Positions 32,016-38,217 of a DNA stretch of 38,217 bases are shown in pieces (the first letter of the stretch is position 1; every line of letters starts with the position of its first letter). The position numbers and the translations under genes are program-made. Where the stretch lies: the NCBI GenBank assembly GCA_900547125.1, contig URFU01000004.1:1-38217 (forward strand), given 5' to 3'. This DNA comes from an uncultured Collinsella sp. GTDB taxonomy: Bacteria > Actinomycetota > Coriobacteriia > Coriobacteriales > Coriobacteriaceae. A model generated the notes under the pieces. That model did no database searches. It saw nothing but the letters and a program-made list of their open reading frames with translations, and was not told the DNA's origin.

Positions 32016-33293
32016 CTAGTGCTGCGCGACGACAACGCCCAGGCCATCGGGAATAACGGCAACCTTGGCATCGGCACCCTTCATTTCAAAGGCGAGCTTG
32101 AGCGCCTCCTCGATAGTGTTGACCGGCGTCATGTGCATATCCTTGAGCATCTGGTGATCGCACTGGTCGGTGACCATGATCACAGGGTGATGCGCCAGGA
32201 TGCGGGCAAAAATCTGGCTCGTCCACTGATCGGGCAGGGTCTCGTCCTTAGGACGGTCGATGCAGGCGCGCTCAAACTCCGCCGGGTCGTTGTCGGCGAT
32301 GTTGTGATAGAAGCCCTCGCCACCGTGACCGTCGGCGCAACCGGCGACATCAATGATCACGCCGCCCTCAGGAAGCGTGGCCTCGGCAGCGCACATGCCC
32401 TTCACGGCCTGGTAGATGTTCTGGTCGAGCGGGTAGCCGCCGTTGGTGGTGATGGCAATCTCGCACTCGACGGGCTCAACGCCGGCAAGGCTCTTCACGA
32501 ACTCGCAGCCGGCCTCGTGCGCCTTGTGAATGTCGCCGGCAAAGGAGCCGATGACCTCGTGCTTGCCGTTGAGCACCACGTTAAGCACAAAGGCAAGGTG
32601 AGCCATCTCGGCAGCGGCAAACATGTCCTCGCTCACGTGGTTGTGGCACAGGTTGCCGGCACGCGAATGGGAATCGTTCACAAACTGACCGTTGTGGTTG
32701 TACATGATGGTCTTGTAGCTAGCGATGCCAGGCAGGACGGACTTGCGGCTACCAGAGAAACCGGCAAAGAAGTGCGGCTCAATAAAGCCCTCGGCAAGCA
32801 GCAGATCGCAATCGGCAGCAATCTTGTTGATGATGCACTCGCCGCCAGAGGGCAGAGTGCCGATCTTTTTCATCATGCTGTCGTCAGTCGCGACGTGCAT
32901 AACGATTTCCTCGTTGGCAACGATCTCCTCGCCGTACTTGTTGACGAGCTCCTCGTGCGTCGACGGACGGTGCATACCCGTAGCAACCAAAATACGCACT
33001 CGAGCCTCAGGTGCAGCGGAATGGATGTGATGCAGCAGAATAGGCATCGTCACACGCGAGGGAACGGGACGCGTATGATCGGAGCTAATAATGACAATAT
33101 CCTTCTTGCCAGCGCAAAGCTCCTCGAGCGAAGGCGAGCCATAAGGGTTGGCAAGTGACTCCTCCACCAGCTCTTCCTGCGATTTTGTAGTCTTAAACTC
33201 GTTCTGATGACCTTCCATCACACCCGCGAAGTTCTTATCCTCGAGCTCCAGATGCAGCGTCTTGTGGTCAAACGGCAGTTCACATTCAAACAA
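32016..33293 (-). CDS. larA: Lactate racemase LarA
   Basis: 425 residues, the nickel-pincer enzyme that interconverts D- and L-lactate. I choose a TTG start at 33293 (GGAAGAGG about 10 nt upstream). This makes the length match the ~424-residue family. It also puts the known residues at the positions used for the L. plantarum enzyme: H108 (ATGMHRPST), H174 and K184 (EPHFFAGFSGSRKSVLPG), H200. K184 carries the cofactor thioamide. ITTNGGYPLDQNIYQAVKGM is also present. The open frame runs on to 33500 without a plausible start. It is transcribed with larD and converges on larB-larC-tetR. Confidence 0.95.
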   Translation of the reverse strand: MFECELPFDHKTLHLELEDKNFAGVMEGHQNEFKTTKSQEELVEESLANPYGSPSLEELCAGKKDIVIISSDHTRPVPSRVTMPILLHHIHSAAPEARVRILVATGMHRPSTHEELVNKYGEEIVANEEIVMHVATDDSMMKKIGTLPSGGECIINKIAADCDLLLAEGFIEPHFFAGFSGSRKSVLPGIASYKTIMYNHNGQFVNDSHSRAGNLCHNHVSEDMFAAAEMAHLAFVLNVVLNGKHEVIGSFAGDIHKAHEAGCEFVKSLAGVEPVECEIAITTNGGYPLDQNIYQAVKGMCAAEATLPEGGVIIDVAGCADGHGGEGFYHNIADNDPAEFERACIDRPKDETLPDQWTSQIFARILAHHPVIMVTDQCDHQMLKDMHMTPVNTIEEALKLAFEMKGADAKVAVIPDGLGVVVAQH

Positions 33294-33563
33294 CGACGAG
33301 CGCCCTCTTCCTTTCAACTGACACACTAGATAAACCGTTGGAAGGATACGCCGCTCACCGAAAAACTCCACCGTCCACCGACTCATTAACACAACGTTCA
33401 TATTTGACCCACAACAAAACGATCGCGGCACCGCTTGGGACCGCGGCTGCAACAGTCGTAAGGCGAGAAGCGCCAAATGCGCCACCGAGATAGACCCCAT
33501 CCAAAACGCGCGAAGCGCGCCATTATTCCCCCAGCAGTAATCCCCCGAAGACCGGACATCGCA

Positions 33564-33690
33564 GGGCCCGCCATTAGTTTACTTTTAGGCACACTCCGCA
33601 GGACGCAAGAAGCCCTCGCCGCACGAAGTGCGCAGCGAGGGCTTCTTGCATGTCCGAGGACGTGCCTAAAAGTAAACTTATGGCGGGCCC
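33564..33690. repeat. 127-bp structured palindromic element, copy B
   Basis: Outer arms 33564-33592 and 33662-33690 pair at 28 of 29 positions. The inner stem is GCAAGAAGCCCTCGC / GCGAGGGCTTCTTGC with the same CGCAC-GAA-GTGCG tip and the same ACTCCGCAGGAC and ATGTCCGAGGAC internal segments as copy A. Compared with A, the outer arm differs at 10 of 29 positions and the inner stem at a 4-base block; almost every change is matched on the partner strand. It lies 21 bp past the ppc stop (minus strand) and upstream of larA. The larA side (33294-33563) contains its control region but no clear promoter that I can name. Confidence 0.9.
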
Positions 33691-33711
33691 GGACGACTAC
33701 AGGGCTATCGA

Positions 33712-36525
33712 TTACCCCGTGTTCTGCAATCCTGCCGAGACGCCGGTCACAGTCGAAAGGATCAGGCTCATGTACTCGGCCTTCTTCTCTTCGGCCATCT
33801 CGACCTGGTTCATACGCACCTCGCGAAGGGCGCGGACCTGGGCAATGGACAGAGCGTCGACATAGGGGTTACGGACGCGGACGGCGCAGCCGAGCACGCG
33901 GCGGCGCTGCAGCGGCCACTCGTCACCGACGATGGCAAGGACCCACTTACGTGTGAGCTGCATCTCGGTGAAGACCTTCTCGGACAGATCCTGGCGATCA
34001 CCCAGGTGCAGATACATCTTGGCGATGCGCTGATCGGTCTTGGCGATCGACATCTCGATGTTGTCGATAAAGGTGCGGAAGAACGGCCACTCCTGGTAGG
34101 CAGCCTTGAGCTGGTCAAGGTCGCCCAGCTGCTCGCAGGCGGTACCCAGGCCGTACCAGGCGGCCAGGTTAATGCGTGCCTGGCTCCAGCTGAAGATCCA
34201 CGGAATGGTACGCAGGTCGTCGAGCGACTTGGCGCCCAGGCCGCGCTTAGCGGGACGCGAGCCGATCGGCAGCAGACCGACTTCGGTCAGCGGCGTCACG
34301 GTCGAGAACCACGGTGTAAAGTCCTCGGTGTTCAGCAGGTCCAGATAGCGCTCGTGGCTTGCAGCGTTAAGCTTCTCGGCCATATCCCAGAACTTCTGCG
34401 TGGTCTCTGTGTTGGTCTTCTCGACACTCGGGGCCGACTGCAAAAGCGTTGCGGCGGCAACGGACTCAACATGGCGCTGAGCCAGCGTGCGGTTGCCGTA
34501 ACGGGCAAAAATGACCTCGCCCTGCTCGGTGAGCTTAAAGAAGCAGTTGACCGAACCCTTGGGCTGCGCCAGCACGGCCTTGTTGGCCGGGCCGCCGCCA
34601 CGGCCAACGGCACCGCCGCGACCGTGCATGAGCACCAGGTCGATATCGTTCTTCTCGGCCCACTTGGCAATGCGCTCCTGCGCGGAATGCAGCGCGAGCA
34701 TGGCCGTGGTAGGACCGGCGTCCTTGGAGGAGTCGGAATAGCCCAGCATAACCTCCATGCGGCGGTTGGTCTGGGCAAGACGCTTCTGTACCACGGGCAG
34801 CGTAAGCATCTGGTCGAGCACGTCGACGCAGCCCTCGAGGTCCTCGAGCTGCTCGAATAGCGGGATCACGTCGAGCTCGGGGACATCTTCCTCGTGTGCG
34901 AAGGACAGGTGGGCCAGCTCGAAGACGTCAGCCACATGCTGGGCGCTCTTGGTGAACGAGATGATATAGCGGTGCGCCATCTTCTTGCCGTAGCGCTTTT
35001 GGATGGAGCCGATAGCACGGAAGGTATCGATGACCTCGCGCGTCATGGGCTGCAGATCGCCATGGATACCGTTCTCGTGGATATCCTTGAGGGCGCGGGC
35101 ATGCACCACGGAGTGCTGACGGAACTCCATCTCGACCATATGGAAGCCGAAGGACTCGACCTGCCAGATGATGGTCTGGACCGGGCCGTAGGCAGCACGG
35201 ACGGCACCGCAGGCGGCCAGCGAGCGCTGGACGACGCGCAGGTCATCCAGGAACTCGTCGGCGCTGTGGTACATGGTGTCGGTGATACGGCGCACGGTGG
35301 CGTTCAGACGGTCGGCCATGACGAGCATGACGGCGCGATGCGGCTCGTGCTCGGAGATCAGCTCTGCGCGGGCCGTGTAACGAGGGCTCATCTCGACCTG
35401 ATGGTTCCACAGGTTAATGAGCTCGGCAGAAGGCTTGCTGTAGGTGGCCTCGAGCGTGAGGTTGTGGCCGATGCGGCGGCACTTGTCCTCGAGCTTGAGC
35501 ACCATGTGGGTGAAGTACTTGGCGGCGACCTCGCGGCTCACCTTGGCGGTGACGTTGGGGTTGCCGTCACGGTCGGAACCGATCCAGCTGCCGGGGTGGA
35601 AGAACGCCGGGCACAGCGGCGGCACGGTGCCGGCCTTGTCGCCCAGCACCCAGTCGTCAAAGCGACGGTAGATGACGGGGATAACGTCGAACAGCGTGTT
35701 ATCGAAGATGTCGATGATGGTATCGGCTTCCTCGACCGGCGTGGGCTTCTTTAACGCGATGGGGCTCGTGCGTACCAGGGCGTCGATCTCTTGCAGCATA
35801 TGGCGCTCGTTCTCCACCAGGTCGGAGCCGCCCAGACGCGGACGCTCCTCCAGCAGGTTGGAGATACGGCGAATCTTGCCCTCGACGGCCTTACGACGGG
35901 CCTCGGTGGGATGTGCGGTAAAGACAGGGTGGAACTCGAGCTTGCCGAGCAGCTCATTGGCACCCTCGACGCCCATCTCGTTTACCAACTGGTGATAGGC
36001 GACGGTGAGTTCGTTGGCGGGATCGACCTCGGTATCGGTCGATGCGCCGGCCTCGCGCTCGCGCAGCTGCGCCACACGGTAGTTCTCCTCCGACAGGTTT
36101 GCCAGATGGAAAAAGCTCGTAAAGGCGCGGACAATGACCTGCTGTTTATCGAGCGGCAGGCTGTCAATCAAATCGACGACTTCGCGAAACGCCACGGCGG
36201 TGGGCTCGTCGGCAGTGGGCACGCCCTGTTCGTCAACGGACTCGTCGGCAGCGCAGCTACCGGGGTTGCCGGCATTGACCACAATCTCGGCTGTCAAAAT
36301 CTTGTCGAACAGGTCCGCGATCTCGGGATCATACTCGCTAAGCACACGACGTTCCAGGCGCAGGAACAGCGCCAGATTATCGCGCAGCTCCTCGGGGATC
36401 TCGATCTCGGCGAGACGCTCCCTGGACTCGGCATTCGAGCCGATTCGGTTAACGAGGCGGTTGACCACGGCAGCGACGCGCGCCGCGGCTTCGGGTACAG
36501 ACTGGTTGCTTAGGTTCTCAGCCAC
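33712..36525 (-). CDS. ppc: Phosphoenolpyruvate carboxylase
   Basis: 937 residues. It adds bicarbonate to PEP to give oxaloacetate, refilling the TCA intermediates. Motifs: VFTAHPTEARRKAV with the catalytic His, GSDRDGNPNVTAKV, LGYSDSSKDAG, LMHGRGGAVGRGGGPANKA, and the C-terminal QNTG needed for activity. Start: an ATG at 36537 is only one base past AAGGAGG, so the GTG at 36525 (GGGAGG then AAAC) is preferred. Single gene. Upstream 36538-36689 contains no other gene. Downstream it ends next to palindromic element B. Confidence 0.95.
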   Translation of the reverse strand: MAENLSNQSVPEAAARVAAVVNRLVNRIGSNAESRERLAEIEIPEELRDNLALFLRLERRVLSEYDPEIADLFDKILTAEIVVNAGNPGSCAADESVDEQGVPTADEPTAVAFREVVDLIDSLPLDKQQVIVRAFTSFFHLANLSEENYRVAQLREREAGASTDTEVDPANELTVAYHQLVNEMGVEGANELLGKLEFHPVFTAHPTEARRKAVEGKIRRISNLLEERPRLGGSDLVENERHMLQEIDALVRTSPIALKKPTPVEEADTIIDIFDNTLFDVIPVIYRRFDDWVLGDKAGTVPPLCPAFFHPGSWIGSDRDGNPNVTAKVSREVAAKYFTHMVLKLEDKCRRIGHNLTLEATYSKPSAELINLWNHQVEMSPRYTARAELISEHEPHRAVMLVMADRLNATVRRITDTMYHSADEFLDDLRVVQRSLAACGAVRAAYGPVQTIIWQVESFGFHMVEMEFRQHSVVHARALKDIHENGIHGDLQPMTREVIDTFRAIGSIQKRYGKKMAHRYIISFTKSAQHVADVFELAHLSFAHEEDVPELDVIPLFEQLEDLEGCVDVLDQMLTLPVVQKRLAQTNRRMEVMLGYSDSSKDAGPTTAMLALHSAQERIAKWAEKNDIDLVLMHGRGGAVGRGGGPANKAVLAQPKGSVNCFFKLTEQGEVIFARYGNRTLAQRHVESVAAATLLQSAPSVEKTNTETTQKFWDMAEKLNAASHERYLDLLNTEDFTPWFSTVTPLTEVGLLPIGSRPAKRGLGAKSLDDLRTIPWIFSWSQARINLAAWYGLGTACEQLGDLDQLKAAYQEWPFFRTFIDNIEMSIAKTDQRIAKMYLHLGDRQDLSEKVFTEMQLTRKWVLAIVGDEWPLQRRRVLGCAVRVRNPYVDALSIAQVRALREVRMNQVEMAEEKKAEYMSLILSTVTGVSAGLQNTG

Positions 36526-36689
36526 GTTTCCTCCCATTCCTCCTTCTATGCACGTAACATGCGGTATTCATTATAGGCGCTTGAGAAATACTTTCGACAC
36601 TGATTGCGCTTTACCACACAAAAGTATTTTCTGCATTGCAAGGGTTTTTGCCCCAAATGGTCGTATTTCTCGGTGGGCGGCATACGTAA

Positions 36690-36725
36690 ACGGGGGCATT
36701 CCGCATAAAAGCGAAACACCCCCGT
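36690..36725 (-). terminator. hisS terminator-like hairpin
   Basis: ACGGGGG (36690-36696) pairs with CCCCCGT (36719-36725), and CGC/GCG pairs inside. It lies 57 bp past the hisS stop. On the minus strand it is followed by TTTACGT, a modest T stretch. Confidence 0.6.
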
Positions 36726-36782
36726 AACAATCGCTCTCCATGAGCAGGGCACGTTAGCAGGCCCGCAGCTCAAAAAGATGCG

Positions 36783-38096
36783 CTACAGGCGCTCGCGAAC
36801 CGCCTCGACCACATTGGCCAGCTCGACGAGAACCTCGTCATGGCTCTGCATGTCGCGCACCTTGACCTTGCCGGCGGCAAGCTCGTCGCCGCCCAGGACC
36901 AGGATGAGCTTGGCGCCCACCTTATCGGCCTGCTTAAACTGGGCTTTGCGCGACCGGCCCTGATAGTCGGCCTCGGTCACAATCCCTGCGGCGCGAAGCT
37001 CCTGCGTAATGGCAAAGACGTTCTGGCGCAGCTCCTTGCCTGCGTTGGCGACATAGACGCACGGGGCCTCCTCGGCACCCAGATCGCTGCCAAAGGCCTG
37101 CAGGGCCAGCAGGGCGCGCTCAAAACCGACGGCGAAGCCGACGCCTGCCGTGGGCTTGCCGCCCTCGAGCTCGACGAGGCCATCGTAGCGACCGCCGCCG
37201 CCGATGGAACCGACACCGGCGCCGGGAGCCTCGACCTCAAAGACGGTACGGGTGTAGTAGTCCAGGCCACGCACCAAGGTGGGATCCTCGACATACTCGA
37301 TACCCGCCGCATCCAGATAGCGCTTGACTTGCTCGTAGTGCTCGCGGCACTCGTCGCACAGGTTGTCGCCCATCAGCGGAGCGTTGGCCATGATCTCGCG
37401 GCAATGGTCGTTCTTGCAGTCGAAGGCGCGCAGCGGGTTGAGCTCGGCGCGCTCGCGGCACTCGTCGCACATCTCGTCGGCGTGGTCGAGAATGAACTGC
37501 TTAACCTGCTCGCGATAGGCCGGACGGCACTGCGCATCGCCCATCGAGTTAATGAGCAGACGGAGCTTGGAAAGATCGAAGCCCAGGCGCTTGTAGAACT
37601 CCATGAGCATGATGATGCACTCGGCGTCTGCCGCCGGATCGGGAGCGCCGAGCCACTCGATGCCCACCTGGTGAAACTGGCGCAGGCGACCCTTCTGGGG
37701 ACGCTCGCCACGGAACATGGCCTCGGCGTAGTAGGCCTTAAACGGCGTGGAGCCCTGGGGCACCAGGTTGTTCTCCACGACGGCGCGCACCACACCGGCC
37801 GTACCCTCGGGACGAAGGGCCAGGCGCTGCTTGGGCTTAAGCTTGGTGTCGGTGCCTTCGGTAAAGACGCGCTCCAGGTTGGCGCCGCTAAACACGCGGA
37901 ACATCTCCTTGCGAACGACGTCGGTCGACTGGCCGATGCCGTGGACAAACACGTCCACCTGCTCGATGGCGGGCGTCTCGATGGGCTTAAAGCCAAACGG
38001 CTCGAACACGCCAGCAGCAATCTGCTGCATCTTTTGCCAGGCGCGCATCTCGGCGCCGATAAGGTCGCGGGTTCCCTCCGCCTTCTGTGCCTGCAT
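36783..38096 (-). CDS. hisS: Histidyl-tRNA synthetase
   Basis: 437 residues, class II synthetase. Motif 1 region EGTRDLIGAEMRAWQKM, motif 2 (AMFRGERPQKGRLRQFHQVGIEWLG), the His-specific LVRGLDYYTRTVFEV, motif 3 (GVGFAVGFERALL) and the C-terminal anticodon-binding domain are all seen. The insertion domain carries clustered Cys (CDECRERAELNPL, then DCKNDHCREI and CDECREHY), a probable zinc-binding insertion seen in some bacterial HisRS. The ATG at 38096 has AAAGG upstream; an in-frame TTG two codons earlier is too close to it. Confidence 0.96.
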   Translation of the reverse strand: MQAQKAEGTRDLIGAEMRAWQKMQQIAAGVFEPFGFKPIETPAIEQVDVFVHGIGQSTDVVRKEMFRVFSGANLERVFTEGTDTKLKPKQRLALRPEGTAGVVRAVVENNLVPQGSTPFKAYYAEAMFRGERPQKGRLRQFHQVGIEWLGAPDPAADAECIIMLMEFYKRLGFDLSKLRLLINSMGDAQCRPAYREQVKQFILDHADEMCDECRERAELNPLRAFDCKNDHCREIMANAPLMGDNLCDECREHYEQVKRYLDAAGIEYVEDPTLVRGLDYYTRTVFEVEAPGAGVGSIGGGGRYDGLVELEGGKPTAGVGFAVGFERALLALQAFGSDLGAEEAPCVYVANAGKELRQNVFAITQELRAAGIVTEADYQGRSRKAQFKQADKVGAKLILVLGGDELAAGKVKVRDMQSHDEVLVELANVVEAVRERL

Positions 38097-38166
38097 GGGC
38101 AAACACCTTTCTTTTGTATCGCGTCATAGGTAGTGGACATTATACGGCACAAAGCAGCAACGCGGC

Positions 38167-38216
38167 GGCGCGCCTGACCGAACGAGGGTATGGGGACTCG
38201 TTCGGCCAGACGCGCC
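38167..38216. terminator. Large hairpin at window edge
   Basis: A 20-bp stem (38167-38186 with 38197-38216, two wobble pairs) with a 10-nt loop, 70 bp upstream of hisS. It is probably the terminator of a gene outside the window. The sequence after it is cut off, so a T-run cannot be checked. Confidence 0.55.
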
Positions 38217-38217
38217 G

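Noticed and set aside
33294..33500. LarA start at the far upstream codon
   Set aside because: It would add about 70 residues unlike any LarA. The TTG at 33293 gives the family length and residue numbering.

Overview
The window is high-GC, gene-dense bacterial chromosome. Gene content (molybdopterin, ferrous-iron and lactate-racemase genes, a BaiCD/FadH-type flavoenzyme, an orphan OmpR-type regulator beside glnA) and the many intergenic palindromes suggest a gut Coriobacteriia member, most like Collinsella. That assignment is inference. I see no rRNA, tRNA, CRISPR array, prophage or intact transposase.

Layout. 1-331 is AT-rich and gene-free. 382-5338 (minus): HAD phosphatase, MFS exporter, then moaA with a moaC-mobB fusion. 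5572-6609 (minus): a protein of unknown role with a nuclease-like C-terminus. 6929-9178 (plus): MATE exporter and MerR/GyrI-like regulator behind a MerR-type promoter. 9237-17411 (minus): ligA, an HtrA protease, glnA with a GlnR-like regulator, a LacI and a GntR regulator. 17412-19869: a repeat-rich stretch holding a Schlafen/AlbA_2-type ATP-binding regulator, its operator cluster and a decayed GntR gene. 19870-25253 (minus): an Old Yellow Enzyme-type oxidoreductase and a ferrous-iron system (two feoA, feoB, a Cys-rich membrane protein) in which feoB carries an in-frame amber codon. 25489-28561: an HPr-like protein, aspS, and serB on the plus strand. 28676-33293: a lactate-racemase locus, larB-larC-tetR (plus) converging on larA-larD (minus). 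33712-38096 (minus): ppc and hisS.

The genes make lactate racemase (LarA), part of its nickel-pincer cofactor (LarB, LarC1) and a lactic-acid channel (LarD). LarE and the LarC2 domain are not here. Others supply molybdopterin precursor (MoaA, MoaC), ferrous-iron uptake, glutamine synthesis and anaplerotic oxaloacetate.

The most unusual signals are non-coding. Two 127-bp, almost fully self-complementary elements bracket larD-larA; their 29-bp outer arms differ at 10 positions, and nearly every change is compensated on the other arm. Two further palindrome families are scattered between genes: three copies with a CCATCACAACATTCGA arm, and four or five hairpins with a CCACCRCAAAGG arm around a CCTGTCCCC motif. 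Many metabolic genes also have clear inverted-repeat operators (MATE/merR, feo, lar, the AlbA_2 gene) or a GlnR-like half-box (glnA).
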